In this document: positions 24,782 to 33,746 of the stretch, one piece after another
How the letters are laid out: each line of letters begins with the position of its first letter
Position numbering within the stretch: position 1 is the stretch's first letter
Notes under the pieces: model-generated
What the model was told of the DNA's origin: nothing
The model's input: the letters and a program-made list of their open reading frames with translations, nothing else
The model's database searches: none
Source of the DNA: Nocardioides agri
Lineage (GTDB): Bacteria > Actinomycetota > Actinomycetes > Propionibacteriales > Nocardioidaceae
NCBI RefSeq assembly: GCF_013778305.1
Contig: NZ_JACEIC010000002.1
Span: forward strand, 1,637,669-1,701,668
Reading direction: 5' to 3'
Length of the DNA stretch: 64,000 nucleotides
Made by a program: the position numbers and the translations under genes

Positions 24782-25849
24782 TCAGCCCGTACGGCGATAC
24801 CGCAGGAGCCGTTCGCGCTGGTCGAGTGACAGCGAGCGGCGCTGCTCGACCGTCGCGGTGGGGGTCCACGACGGTGGCGGCTCGATCGTCCACCTCCGGT
24901 CCGGCACCGGCGTGAACGGCGAGCGCGCGCGGGCGGCCAGGATCCGCCGGGCCATCCGGGACCGGTCGGCCCGGTCGGCGGCGACGAGCGTGAGGTACTC
25001 GAGCCCGAGTCGCCGCAGGTCGTCCTCCCGGACGAGGTCCCGGGCACGCCGATCGGCGGCGAGGTGGACAGGACCGTCGTACTCGACCACCAGACCGGCT
25101 TCGACGTCGATCAGGTCCGGAGTCGCGACGTGCCGGCCATGACTGTCGAACACCGGCCGGTTGGTCAACGGAGGCTCGAGGCCCAGCTCCAGCGGCCAGG
25201 TCAGCCGGACGTCGACCTCGGCCGGTGACCATGCGTTCTCGTCGACCAGCTGCGCCGCCTCACGGGCCTGCGGGATCCCGATCCAGTGGTAGAGCAGCTC
25301 CAGGTGGTCGAGGAGCTCGGCGACCGACACCAGGTCGGCCGCCGCCGCCATGTCGAACGCCCGCACCGCCGCGACCAGGCTGTCGGCGTACCGCATCTCG
25401 AACGCGACCGCGCACGCCGGCGTGACCACCCTGAGCCCGTCGACCACCACGCGGTCGCGAGGCGGGATGCACTCCGACGTCACCGCCAGACCGGGGCGCG
25501 ACCGCACGGCGTTCCTGATCGTCGTGACCGGCACCGCGAGCTCCGACCTGCCCCCGTCCGTGCGGCCGTCGAACCAGCCCGCCAGCCTCCAGCTCAGCGC
25601 TGCCCATCCGGTGACCGCACTCGCGCTGGAGAGATGGTGGGCCGCTTCGACGATGCGCTGCTCGGGGAGGTTGCGGCTCACCTCGGCCGGGACGTAGAAG
25701 CCACGGCTCGTACGCCGCCACCGCGCCCCGCGGACCTGGGCACGGGTCGGCCCGGTGACGCCCTCCGGGTCGACCCGGACCGGCCGCACGACGTACGGCC
25801 GCGCCGGGTCGAACGGCGGCGGCCACATGTGTCGGGTGCGAGGTCTCAC
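24782..25849 (-). CDS. DUF559-like (Vsr-fold) nuclease with AbiEi-like N-terminus
   Basis: A 355-residue cytoplasmic protein. The N-terminal third resembles AbiEi-type winged-helix regions (VTGPTRAQVRGARWRRTSRGFY in part). The C-terminal part has a PD-(D/E)xK/Vsr-like core: PDLIDVEAGLVVEYDGPVH (Asp then Glu-Tyr-Asp near residues 243-256) and RDLVREDDLRRLGLEYL. Such genes are scattered in many actinobacteria without known function. Two copies of one long palindrome flank it, at 24712 and 25938, leaving only 7 bases on the 3' side. Nuclease activity is inferred from motifs. Confidence 0.78.
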   Translation of the reverse strand: MRPRTRHMWPPPFDPARPYVVRPVRVDPEGVTGPTRAQVRGARWRRTSRGFYVPAEVSRNLPEQRIVEAAHHLSSASAVTGWAALSWRLAGWFDGRTDGGRSELAVPVTTIRNAVRSRPGLAVTSECIPPRDRVVVDGLRVVTPACAVAFEMRYADSLVAAVRAFDMAAAADLVSVAELLDHLELLYHWIGIPQAREAAQLVDENAWSPAEVDVRLTWPLELGLEPPLTNRPVFDSHGRHVATPDLIDVEAGLVVEYDGPVHLAADRRARDLVREDDLRRLGLEYLTLVAADRADRSRMARRILAARARSPFTPVPDRRWTIEPPPSWTPTATVEQRRSLSLDQRERLLRYRRTG

Positions 25850-25937
25850 GCCGCCACGGTGCGGGACAGCGGCGCTGCCTCGCCGCGCTCATCCACAGCC
25901 CTCCGCCGCGCGCCCGGCTGGGTGGTGCCTACGTCCC

Positions 25938-26000
25938 GATAGCCACAGACGTTCTGGTTGTTCCCAACGGTTCGGAGCAACCAGAACGTCGCTGGCTATC
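25938..26000. repeat. Palindromic element, copy B (27-9-27)
   Basis: Inverted repeat with 27-base arms (25938-25964 and 25974-26000; 24 of 27 positions pair) and a nine-base loop. Core GACGTTCTGGTTG; ends GATAGCCA and TGGCTATC. It is upstream of the DUF559-like gene (start 25849), opposite copy A, and shares its core and dimensions. Confidence 0.88.
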
Positions 26001-26157
26001 GCCGACAGGTGCAAGGCAGGACCTGAGGGCATTGCAGTTGTCTTGCAGGAAAACGGGGGACGGGTCGGGCGGGGTCTTGAGGTCGGCGCGGTTTGATCGT
26101 CCTGTCACGAACACCCGCGGCGGGTCCAGCGGCGGGATCCCAGGGGGGAGGGACCAG

Positions 26158-26472
26158 ATGCGCACCACCAGCTCAGCACCCAGCACCGTGGTCACCGCGC
26201 TCAGCGCGGTACTCGCGGTCACCGTCGTCCTCGTCGTGGGGCCGGCCGCTCTGGCCGAGCACGCGGAGCACGCCGTCCGGGCGCTCACCCACCGCTACGG
26301 GACCACCTGGGTCGCGGCCGCCGGGGTCGTGGCGCTCGCCGTCGTCCTGGTACGCCGCGCGCAGCCGCGTCGCGGCGCACGGGGCACCGCCCCGGCAATC
26401 GTCCCGACGCCGACCCACCGGCCCGACGGCCGCCCGCGGCTCACCCTCGTCCGGGCGGAGGCGCAGTCGTGA
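26158..26472 (+). CDS. Small two-segment membrane protein
   Basis: A 104-residue protein with two hydrophobic segments (VVTALSAVLAVTVVLVVGPAAL and WVAAAGVVALAVVLV) joined by a His-rich loop (EHAEHAVRALTHRYG), then a basic, Pro-rich cytoplasmic tail. GGGAGGG lies just before the ATG. It belongs to no family I recognise. The gene stands between the palindromic repeat and the convergent response-regulator gene. Confidence 0.62.
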   Translation: MRTTSSAPSTVVTALSAVLAVTVVLVVGPAALAEHAEHAVRALTHRYGTTWVAAAGVVALAVVLVRRAQPRRGARGTAPAIVPTPTHRPDGRPRLTLVRAEAQS

Positions 26473-26666
26473 GCACCACGGCCGAGACCTTCCAGCCCGC
26501 GACGTTCCGTCGCCTGGTGCCCGCGCACAGCGGCGTCGATCTGTCCCGCGGCGTCCGGATCGAAGCCGGGTCACTCGTCGCCGACGGCGAGCAGCAGGGC
26601 GTGGTTCAGCTGGCGGGGCACATGCGGTACCCGACGCCCCGCACCGTCTCGACGAACCGCACCTGA
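26469..26666 (+). CDS. Possible 65-residue protein, weakly supported
   Basis: An open frame starting GTG at 26469, overlapping the TGA of the previous gene (GTGA), as expected for a coupled second gene. The product (STTAETFQPATFRRLVPAHS...) has no known motif. Its last 61 bases are antisense to the 3' end of the response-regulator gene, and the composition there looks driven by that gene. The real gene may be absent. Confidence 0.25.
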   Translation: MSTTAETFQPATFRRLVPAHSGVDLSRGVRIEAGSLVADGEQQGVVQLAGHMRYPTPRTVSTNRT

Positions 26667-27358
26667 CCTCGCCGGTCGCCGAGCTTGCGGCGCAGGTTGC
26701 CCATGTGGACCTCCACGTGGTGGGTCTCGCCCCAGGTCTGCCCCCAGACCTCCTCCATCAGCAGCGCGCGCGTCCACACCCGGCCGGGCGCTCGCATGAG
26801 GCGGGTGAGCAGCTCGAACTCGGTCGGCGTCAGGTCGACCTCCTCGCCGTCGCGCCACACCCGGTGGGCGTCCACGTCGACGGCCAGGCCTCCGTGCCGG
26901 AGGACCTCGTTGGCGTCACCGGAGAAGCCGCCGGCGACACCGGCCGGCACGGCGACCAGGTCGGCGCCCACGGCCACCGGGACCTCGAAGAAGTGCCGCG
27001 GCCGGCGGAACATCGCGTTGACCCGCGCCTTGAGCTCACGGACGCTGATGGGCTTGGCGAGGTAGTCGTCGGCACCGGTCTCGAGGCCGATCAGCCGGTC
27101 GATCTCCTCGGCCTGTGCGGTCACCATGATCACGTAGGCGTCGGTGAGCGGCCGGATCCGGCGACACACCTCGAGCCCGTCGATGCCCGGCAGCCCCACG
27201 TCGAGGGTGACCAGGTCCGGCGACAGCGCGGCGACCAGATCCACCCCGTGCTGGCCGTCGTGGGCGATCGTGACCTCGAAGCCCTGGGAGGTCAGCGCAG
27301 TCTCGAGGAGCGTCGCGATGTCCGCGTCGTCCTCGATCACGACAGCGCAGCGTGGCAC
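26606..27358 (-). CDS. OmpR/PhoB-type response regulator beside pstB
   Basis: A 250-residue two-domain regulator. The receiver has VVIEDDADI, the phosphorylated Asp in LVTLDVGLPGIDG (about D53), and the KP loop in DDYLAKPIS. A linker of about 45 residues, longer than usual, joins it to the winged helix (LTPTEFELLTRLM, VWTRALLMEEVWG, VETVRGVGYRM). No histidine kinase gene is adjacent, so it is an orphan here. Its position 70 bases after the end of the pst operon makes a phosphate role tempting but unproven. GTG 27358 is preceded by GGGGGA. Confidence 0.88.
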   Translation of the reverse strand: MPRCAVVIEDDADIATLLETALTSQGFEVTIAHDGQHGVDLVAALSPDLVTLDVGLPGIDGLEVCRRIRPLTDAYVIMVTAQAEEIDRLIGLETGADDYLAKPISVRELKARVNAMFRRPRHFFEVPVAVGADLVAVPAGVAGGFSGDANEVLRHGGLAVDVDAHRVWRDGEEVDLTPTEFELLTRLMRAPGRVWTRALLMEEVWGQTWGETHHVEVHMGNLRRKLGDRRGQVRFVETVRGVGYRMCPAS

Positions 27359-27428
27359 CTGTCCCCCAGGGTGAAATCGACAGTTCAGGCCCTCTCGATC
27401 GGCCGGGGCAGCCGCTCCCTGAGGGATT

Positions 27429-28208
27429 TCAGCCGAAGCGCCCTGAGATGTACGCCTCAGTCGCGGGCTCGTCCGGGTTCGTGAACATCTTGTGGGTCGG
27501 GTTGAACTCGACGAGATGGCCCGGCTGACCTGCGGCCTTGAGGTTGAAGAAGCCGGTCTCGTCGGACACCCGGGCCGCCTGCTGCATGTTGTGGGTGACG
27601 ATCACGATCGTGTACTCGGACTTCAGCTCGTGGATGAGGTCCTCGATCGCGGACGTCGAGATCGGGTCGAGCGCCGAGCACGGCTCGTCCATGAGCAGCA
27701 CCTCCGGCGAGACCGCGATGGCGCGGGCGATGCACAGGCGCTGCTGCTGACCACCGGACAGACCCATGCCGGGCTTGCCGAGGCGGTCCTTGACCTCGTT
27801 CCAGAGGTTGGCGCCGCGCAGCGACTTCTCGACGATCCCGTCCGCGTCCGACTTCGAGAGCTTCTTGGAGTTCAGCCGCATGCCGGCGAGCACGTTCTCG
27901 TAGATCGACATCGTAGGGAACGGGTTCGGGCGCTGGAAGACCATGCCGATCTGGCGGCGTACGGCGACCGGGTCGACCGTCGGGTCGTAGAGCGACTGCC
28001 CCGACACGATCACCTTGCCCTCGACGCGGGCGCCCGGGATCACCTCGTGCATCCGGTTGAGCGCTCGGAGGAACGTGGACTTGCCACAGCCCGACGGACC
28101 GATGAACGCGGTCACCGCCCGCGCGCGGATGGACATGTTGACGCCCTCGACGGCCTTGAAGTCGCCGTAGTAGATGTCGAGGTCGGAGACGTCGATGCTC
28201 TTTGCCAT
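27429..28208 (-). CDS. pstB: Phosphate ABC transporter ATPase PstB
   Basis: Powers high-affinity phosphate import. The 259-residue ATPase has Walker [10 protein letters not shown], the PstB-typical [10 protein letters not shown]-loop, signature [14 protein letters not shown], Walker [17 protein letters not shown] and the switch histidine in [13 protein letters not shown]. All are intact and the length is normal. It is the last gene of pstSCAB in this strand direction; no phoU follows. ATG 28208 lies 31 bases after pstA. Confidence 0.97.
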   Translation of the reverse strand: MAKSIDVSDLDIYYGDFKAVEGVNMSIRARAVTAFIGPSGCGKSTFLRALNRMHEVIPGARVEGKVIVSGQSLYDPTVDPVAVRRQIGMVFQRPNPFPTMSIYENVLAGMRLNSKKLSKSDADGIVEKSLRGANLWNEVKDRLGKPGMGLSGGQQQRLCIARAIAVSPEVLLMDEPCSALDPISTSAIEDLIHELKSEYTIVIVTHNMQQAARVSDETGFFNLKAAGQPGHLVEFNPTHKMFTNPDEPATEAYISGRFG

Positions 28209-28239
28209 GGTGTTCTCTCTGCTGTCTCTCGGCTGGCGC

Positions 28240-29337
28240 TCAGCGGCGCCGCTCGGTCTTGGGGGCGAACGTCTTCTGGAGGATGCGGGCGGCGAGGTTG
28301 AGGACCATCACGATCGCGATGAGCACGAGCGCGGCCCCCCACGCCCGGGCGTAGCCGGGCGGCGGCCCCGTCTCACCGAAGGCGGGCACGCCCGGCGAGC
28401 TGTACTGCGTGTAGATGTAGACCGGCAGCGTCATCATCCGGCCCGAGAAGAGGTTCATGTTCACCGAGTCGGTGGCCCCGGCCACGACCAGCAGCGGCGC
28501 GGTCTCGCCGATGACCCGGGAGATCGCCAGCACGATGCCGGTGACGATGCCGCCGAACGCCGTCGGGAGCACGACCTTGATGATCGTGCGCCACTTCGGC
28601 ACGCCGAGCGCGTACGACGCCTCGCGGAGGTCGCTCGGCACCAGGCGCAACATCTCCTCGGCCGAGCGCACGACCGTCGGGATCATCAGCAGCGACAGGG
28701 CCACCGAGCCCCCGAACCCGATCCGGATCGCGGGCCCGAAGATCATCACGAAGAGCGCGAGCGCGAAGAGGCCGGCGACGATCGACGGGATGCCGGTCAT
28801 GACGTCCACCAGGAACGTCGTGGTGCGGGCCAGGCGGCCGCCGCGGCCGTACTCGACGAGGTAGATCGCGGTGAAGAGCCCGATCGGCACCGAGATCAGC
28901 GTCGCGGCGAGCGTGACGAGCAGCGTGCCCATCAGGGCGTGGTAGATCCCGCCACCCTCCCCGACGATGCCGCGCATCGAGTAGGTGAGGAACTCGACGC
29001 TGAGAACGCCGAAGCCGTTCTTGAGCACCAGCCAGACCAGCCAGACCAGCGGCACGACGACGGCCGCGAACGACGCCCACACCAGGCACGTCGCGAACCG
29101 GTCGGCCGCGGCGCGGGAGCCCTCGACCATCCGTGACCACAGCGGCAGTCCGACGACGAAGAGCAGCGCGGCGACCACGAAGCCGGCGACCAGGCTCAAG
29201 CCGAGGACCATGGTCAGCAGGCCGGCGAGCGCCAGCGCCATCACGGCCACCAGCGCCGAGCCCCATCGCGGCAGCCGCGGCTGGACGAGGCCGGCGGAGA
29301 CCGCGAAGTCCGGCTCGATCGGAGTCGTGGTGCTCAT
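28240..29337 (-). CDS. pstA: Phosphate ABC transporter permease PstA
   Basis: A 365-residue integral membrane permease. It has an extended N-terminus with two extra membrane segments near residues 28-60, then the permease core with the conserved [20 protein letters not shown] start and the cytoplasmic loop [18 protein letters not shown] (EAA motif) that contacts PstB. Its ATG overlaps the TGA of pstC (ATGA). Together with PstC it forms the phosphate channel. Confidence 0.95.
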   Translation of the reverse strand: MSTTTPIEPDFAVSAGLVQPRLPRWGSALVAVMALALAGLLTMVLGLSLVAGFVVAALLFVVGLPLWSRMVEGSRAAADRFATCLVWASFAAVVVPLVWLVWLVLKNGFGVLSVEFLTYSMRGIVGEGGGIYHALMGTLLVTLAATLISVPIGLFTAIYLVEYGRGGRLARTTTFLVDVMTGIPSIVAGLFALALFVMIFGPAIRIGFGGSVALSLLMIPTVVRSAEEMLRLVPSDLREASYALGVPKWRTIIKVVLPTAFGGIVTGIVLAISRVIGETAPLLVVAGATDSVNMNLFSGRMMTLPVYIYTQYSSPGVPAFGETGPPPGYARAWGAALVLIAIVMVLNLAARILQKTFAPKTERRR

Positions 29338-30275
29338 CGCGACACCTTCTTCTCATGACGGGAGACGATCAGCCGGGCCACGAAGTTGACGGCGAACGTC
29401 ACCGCGAAGAGCACCAGGCCGGTGGCGATCAGCAGCGCCTGCCGGTCCGGCGTGGCCTCCTTGTAGTTCGAGGCGATGTTGGACGCGATCGTCGCGGGGT
29501 TGGTGTTGGAGATCAGGTTCAGCGTCACCACCGGCGTCGCCGAGAGCACCATCGCGACCGCCATCGTCTCGCCGAGGGCACGGCCGAGGCCGAGCATCAC
29601 GCCGGAGACGACGCCCGAGCGGGCGTAGGGGAAGACGGCGAGGCGGATCGTCTCCCAGCGGGTCGCGCCCAGCGCCATCGCCGCCTCCTCGTGGAGGCGC
29701 GGCACCTGGGCGAACACCTCCCGCGAGATCGCGGTCGTGATCGGGATGACCATGATCGCGAGCACGATGCCGGCGGTCAGCATGGTCCGGCCGGTCACCG
29801 ACGGCGGGCCGGCGAAGAACGGGATGAAGCTGAGGTTGTCGTAGAGCCAGTTGATCGCGGGCGTCATCGAGTGGGCCAGCGCGAGGCCGCCCCAGAGGCC
29901 GTAGACGACGCTGGGGATGGCCGCGAGCAGGTCGATGACGTAGGCGATCGGCGCGGCCAGCCGCGGCGGCGCGTAGTGGGAGATGAAGAGCGCGACGCCG
30001 ATCGAGAACGGCACGGCGATGACCAGCGCGACGATCGCGGCCAGGATCGTGCCGAAGACCAGCGGACCCACGTAGGACCAGAAGTCGTCGGCGGGCTTGT
30101 AGATGCTCTCCGGCGCGGTCAGGCCGGGCAGGCCCTCGATCGTCAGGAAGACGAACACCCCGGCGAGGGCGAGCATGATGATCAGCGCGGCGGTGCGCGC
30201 AGTACCGGCGAAGAGCCGGTCGCCCAGGCGGACGACCGGCTTTCGCGTTGCTTCGGTTGGAGCGCTGAAGGTCAC
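29334..30275 (-). CDS. pstC: Phosphate ABC transporter permease PstC
   Basis: A 313-residue permease with six membrane segments. Landmarks are DFWSYVGPLVFGTI at the start of the core, VIDLLAAIPSVVYGLWGG, and the EAA-loop VPRLHEEAAMALGATRWETI that docks on PstB. The GTG start at 30275 is 10 bases after the pstS stop, and the end overlaps pstA. The protein is of normal length. Confidence 0.95.
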   Translation of the reverse strand: MTFSAPTEATRKPVVRLGDRLFAGTARTAALIIMLALAGVFVFLTIEGLPGLTAPESIYKPADDFWSYVGPLVFGTILAAIVALVIAVPFSIGVALFISHYAPPRLAAPIAYVIDLLAAIPSVVYGLWGGLALAHSMTPAINWLYDNLSFIPFFAGPPSVTGRTMLTAGIVLAIMVIPITTAISREVFAQVPRLHEEAAMALGATRWETIRLAVFPYARSGVVSGVMLGLGRALGETMAVAMVLSATPVVTLNLISNTNPATIASNIASNYKEATPDRQALLIATGLVLFAVTFAVNFVARLIVSRHEKKVSR

Positions 30276-30285
30276 GCGTGCCCCA

Positions 30286-31419
30286 TCAGCTCGAGGAGAT
30301 CGCGCCGACGATCTCCTGCGCCTGCGAGGCGAGCTCGGCGTCGAGCGGGGCGGACCCGGCCTGCTCGGCCGCGGCCTGCTGGCCCTCGTCGGAGACGATG
30401 AAGGACAGGAAGGCGTTGACCAGCGCCGCCTCGTTGGCGTCGTCGTAGTGCTGGCAGGCGATCAGGTACGACGCGAGCAGCACCGGGTAGGCGCCGGCCT
30501 CGGTCGTGGTGCGGTCGATGTCCATCGCCATGTCGACGTCCGTGCGGCCCTCGACCCGCTTCGAGACGGCCAGCGCCTTCGACGCGCCCTCGGCGGACGG
30601 GGCGACGAAGTCCTCGCCGACCTTGACCGACACCTGGCCCAGGCCGGTGGTCTGGCTCTCGTCGGCGTACCCGATCGTGCCCTCGCCGCCCTTGACGGCC
30701 GCGACCATGCCGGAGGTGCCCTCGGCCGCCTCGCCGCCCTTGATCGGCCAGACGCCGTCGGGGTCGTAGCTCCACGCGCCCTCGCCGGCCTTGTTCAGGT
30801 AGTCGGTGAAGTTCTGCGTGGTGCCGGAGTCGTCGGAGCGGTGCACCGGCGAGATCGTGGTGTCCGGCAGGTCCGCGCCGTCGTTCTGGCCGGCGATCGC
30901 CGGGTCGTTCCACGTGGTGATCTTGCCGTCGAAGATCGAGGCGATGGTCTTGGCGTCGAGGTTGAGGCTGTCCACGCCGGGCACGTTGAAGACGATGGCG
31001 ATCGCGCTGACGTAGGCCGGGACCTCGATCGGGTCCTCCCCGCCGCACCGCTCCTTCGCGGCGCTGAGCTCGCCCTCGTCGTCGTTGAGGTAGGAGTCGG
31101 AGCCCGCGAACGAGTAGGCCTTGGAGTTGAAGCTCTCGCGGCCACTGCCGGAGCCCACCGGGTCGTAGGTGATCTGGACGTCGGCGTTGGTGCTGCCGAA
31201 CGCAGCGCGCCAGGCCTGCTGCGCGGTGTCCTGCGAGCTGGCGCCACCACCGGCCAGGGCGCCGCTGAGGTCGCCCGCGGCGGCGGCGGCGCTGGTGCTG
31301 TCGCCGCTGCTGGCCGAGCCGTTGTCGTCCTCGTTGCTGGCACCGCACCCGGTGAGCGCAAGGGCGAGCATGGCGATGCCGGGCACCACGGCCCGGCGGA
31401 TGGAAGAAGTGCGAGTCAC
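30286..31419 (-). CDS. pstS: Phosphate-binding lipoprotein PstS
   Basis: Captures phosphate outside the cell and delivers it to PstCA. The 377-residue precursor has a lipoprotein signal (MLALALTGCG, modified Cys about residue 25), a Ser/Gly-rich linker, then the PstS domain with phosphate-contact segments GGGASSQ, VGSGSGRE, and VHRSDDSGTTQNF. GTG 31419 is preceded by AGGAG. A strong PHO box lies 77 bases upstream, so expression should rise on phosphate starvation. Confidence 0.96.
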   Translation of the reverse strand: MTRTSSIRRAVVPGIAMLALALTGCGASNEDDNGSASSGDSTSAAAAAGDLSGALAGGGASSQDTAQQAWRAAFGSTNADVQITYDPVGSGSGRESFNSKAYSFAGSDSYLNDDEGELSAAKERCGGEDPIEVPAYVSAIAIVFNVPGVDSLNLDAKTIASIFDGKITTWNDPAIAGQNDGADLPDTTISPVHRSDDSGTTQNFTDYLNKAGEGAWSYDPDGVWPIKGGEAAEGTSGMVAAVKGGEGTIGYADESQTTGLGQVSVKVGEDFVAPSAEGASKALAVSKRVEGRTDVDMAMDIDRTTTEAGAYPVLLASYLIACQHYDDANEAALVNAFLSFIVSDEGQQAAAEQAGSAPLDAELASQAQEIVGAISSS

Positions 31420-31495
31420 TTCGGAGCTCCTGAGTTCGTCTCTCGTCTGTCTGACAACAGCGAAGTTAGGGAGCGCAGGTGGACGGATCCGGGGT

Positions 31496-31517
31496 CGTCG
31501 GTGAACGAGGAGTGAAC
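31496..31517 (-). promoter_or_regulatory. PHO box of the pst operon
   Basis: Two adjoining 11-base direct repeats on the minus strand, GTTCACTCCTC (31517-31507) and GTTCACCGACG (31506-31496), both matching the actinobacterial PhoP unit GTTCACC. A further single GTTCACC unit lies at 31566-31572. The box is 77 bases before the pstS start. Confidence 0.8.
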
Positions 31518-31592
31518 GCCGTCCGCCGAGTCGGCGACCAGTGACGGGGAATCCGACGACGGCGGGGTGAACGCCGCGCGTCCGCCCGCGCG

Positions 31593-32456
31593 TCAGTGGA
31601 TCTGGTGCGCCTCGGTCGCCAGGACCTGGCCCTTGCGGACGTGGGCGACGAGCAGACCGCCGGTCTCCAGCTTGGGATCGCGGACCCCGAGCGCGTCGAA
31701 GACGGTCGGAAGCACCGGCCGGTGGCTGCAGACCACCGAGCCCTCGTCGGCCGCGAGCAGCTCGTCGACGAGCCCGACGACGCCCTCAGCCGACGCCGCC
31801 TCCTCGCTCAGCCCGTCCTCGAGCTCCAGCTTCCAGCCGGTGGTGTCGGCGTACGGCGCGACGGTCTCGACGCAGCGGGTGCTGCTGGAGCTGACGATCC
31901 GGGTGACGTCGTACGCCGCGAGCACGGGGATCACGCGCTGCGCCTGCTGCCGACCCGCCTGGAGCAGGGGGCGCAGCCGGTCGTCCTGGCGGCGCCAGGC
32001 CTTCCGGGATCGGGCGTCGCCATGCCGGAGCACGACGATGGCGCGCGTCGGGCGGCGCAGGGGGCGCGCCTCACGGAGCGTCTCCTGGTCGTGCTCGTAG
32101 CTGAGCCGATCGAGTGCCTCGTCGTAGGGCACCCACTCGACCCGGTCGATCTCCGCGTTGGCGCGGTAGCCGCTGACGTCGTCGGAGCCGACGGCTCGGC
32201 CGACCCAGTAGGACACCGCCTTCATGCGACCGCCGGACACGGCGTAGCGCTGCCCGGCGAGCGGTGGCCCGAGCCGCACGTGCAGCCCGGTCTCCTCGGC
32301 GACCTCGCGCACCGCCGCGACGGCGACGTGCTCCCCGCGGTCCAGCTTGCCCTTGGGGAAGGACCAGTCGTCGTAGCGGGGCCGGTGCACGAGCAGCACG
32401 CGCTTGCCCGGACGGAAGACGACGACACCGGCGGCGAGCACGTCCTTCGCAGGCAT
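31593..32456 (-). CDS. mutT1: MutT1-like NUDIX hydrolase fused to a histidine phosphatase domain
   Basis: A 287-residue two-domain enzyme like mycobacterial MutT1: the NUDIX domain (box GX5EX7REUXEEXG at residues 36-58, GKLDRGE..REVAEETG) hydrolyses oxidised nucleotides or diadenosine polyphosphates, and the phosphohistidine-phosphatase domain (VVLRHGDARSRKAW, then SSSSTRCVETVAPY) can remove phosphates from the products. Both active-site motifs are intact. ATG 32456 is used; GACACT six bases upstream may make it leaderless. Gene order is unrelated to pst apart from proximity. Confidence 0.9.
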   Translation of the reverse strand: MPAKDVLAAGVVVFRPGKRVLLVHRPRYDDWSFPKGKLDRGEHVAVAAVREVAEETGLHVRLGPPLAGQRYAVSGGRMKAVSYWVGRAVGSDDVSGYRANAEIDRVEWVPYDEALDRLSYEHDQETLREARPLRRPTRAIVVLRHGDARSRKAWRRQDDRLRPLLQAGRQQAQRVIPVLAAYDVTRIVSSSSTRCVETVAPYADTTGWKLELEDGLSEEAASAEGVVGLVDELLAADEGSVVCSHRPVLPTVFDALGVRDPKLETGGLLVAHVRKGQVLATEAHQIH

Positions 32457-32499
32457 GCCGCTAGTGTCACACCACCGCGGCCATGAGGAGGAGACCGAC

Positions 32500-33534
32500 G
32501 TGCGCAGAGGCCTGGTGGCCGCCACCGCCGCCGTCGGAGTCCTGGCCCTCGCCGGGGCGTGCCTGGTCGGGGTGCGTTGGTGGCAGAGCCGCGACCGGAC
32601 GACCTTCGCGGAGGCCACGTCGTACGCGCCTGCCGACGCTGCGCGGCTCACCTGGACCGACTGGGCGGCGGTGCGCGACGCCGTCGGCACCGATGATCTC
32701 GACACCCTCCTCGACGACGCCTTCGAGCGCGACCTGAGCTCGGGCTCGGCGCTGGTGCAGTCGGCGCCCGTGCTCGAGCGCGCCTTCGGCTTCTCGCCCG
32801 CCTCGATCGCCTGGGAGCTCCTCAGCCAGTCGTCCGACGGGGCGGTGGTGATCGTGCGGCTCGGCGGAGGCTCCGATCTCGACGGGGTCGCCGACCACCT
32901 GGCCGACGCCGGCTTCACGGAGCCCGAGGAGGACGACGGGGTCTGGCAGGGCGGGCCCGACCTGCTGGCCGGGATCGGCTCCGACCTGACGCCGGAGCTC
33001 GGGTACGTCGCGCTCGTCCCCGACCACGACCTGGTGCTGACCAGCGACCAGCCCGACTACCTCCAGCAGGTCGTCGACGACCTGGGCGACGACTCGCTGC
33101 CCGCCCCCATGCGCGACGTGGTCGCGGCGTCGGGGTCGCCGCAGTCCGCGGTCGTCTACGACGGCGACTACACCTGCTCGGAGCTGGCGATGAGCCACGC
33201 CGACGCGGAGGAGCAGGCCACCGCGGAGCGGCTGATCAGCGAGGCGGGCGGGGTCGACCCGCTCACGGCGTACGCGATGTCGGTGCAGCCCGACCGCGAG
33301 GTGCGGGTGGCGATGGCCTTCTCCAGTGCGGAGCAGGCCCGTGCGAACGCCGACAGCCGCGCCGTGCTGGCTGCCGGGCCGGCTCCCGGTCAGGGCGGCG
33401 ACTTCTCGGACCGCTTCACGGTCGAGTCGGCGACCGCCGAGGGGGATGTCGCCACGCTCGACCTGGCACCGGCGGAGGGCGCGTACGTGCTGTCCGACCT
33501 CTCGTCCGGGCCGGTGCTGTTCGCGACCTGCTGA
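32500..33534 (+). CDS. Exported or membrane-anchored protein of unknown function
   Basis: A 344-residue protein with a short positive start and one hydrophobic segment (LVAATAAVGVLALAGACLVGV), then an acidic extracellular domain rich in Asp, Ala and Leu. Repeating patterns such as LTWTDWAAVRDAV, DLDGVADHLADAGF and YLQQVVDDLGDDS suggest a two-lobed alpha/beta fold. Cys at DYTCSEL and the C-terminal FATC could form a disulfide. AGGAGGAG precedes the GTG at 32500. No family was recognised. Confidence 0.7.
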   Translation: MRRGLVAATAAVGVLALAGACLVGVRWWQSRDRTTFAEATSYAPADAARLTWTDWAAVRDAVGTDDLDTLLDDAFERDLSSGSALVQSAPVLERAFGFSPASIAWELLSQSSDGAVVIVRLGGGSDLDGVADHLADAGFTEPEEDDGVWQGGPDLLAGIGSDLTPELGYVALVPDHDLVLTSDQPDYLQQVVDDLGDDSLPAPMRDVVAASGSPQSAVVYDGDYTCSELAMSHADAEEQATAERLISEAGGVDPLTAYAMSVQPDREVRVAMAFSSAEQARANADSRAVLAAGPAPGQGGDFSDRFTVESATAEGDVATLDLAPAEGAYVLSDLSSGPVLFATC

Positions 33535-33539
33535 CGCGC

Positions 33540-33746
33540 TCAGGCGAGCGTGTAGCCGGCCTCGTCGACGGCGGCGGCGACGGCGTCCCGGTCGAGCGGA
33601 GCATCGCTGTCGACCGCGACGGCGCCGGTCTCGAGGGTGACGCGGACGTCACGGACGCCCTCGATCGCGCCGATCTCGGCGCTGACGGCCGCCACGCAGT
33701 GGCCGCAGGTCATGCCCACGACCTGCCAGGTCGTCGTGGCGCTCAC
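33540..33746 (-). CDS. copZ: CopZ-like copper chaperone (HMA domain)
   Basis: A 68-residue heavy-metal-associated domain with the metal site GMTCGHC (C14, C17) and the standard beta-alpha-beta pattern ending DEAGYTLA. It carries Cu(I) in the cytoplasm. The GTG start overlaps the TGA of csoR by four bases, so it is under CsoR control. No copper ATPase gene (copA) follows: the next gene converges from the other strand. Confidence 0.92.
   Translation of the reverse strand: MSATTTWQVVGMTCGHCVAAVSAEIGAIEGVRDVRVTLETGAVAVDSDAPLDRDAVAAAVDEAGYTLA

Noticed and set aside
24712..26000. Classical insertion sequence
   Set aside because: The flanking palindromes are each self-complementary rather than terminal inverted repeats of one another, no target duplication was found and the gene is not a transposase.
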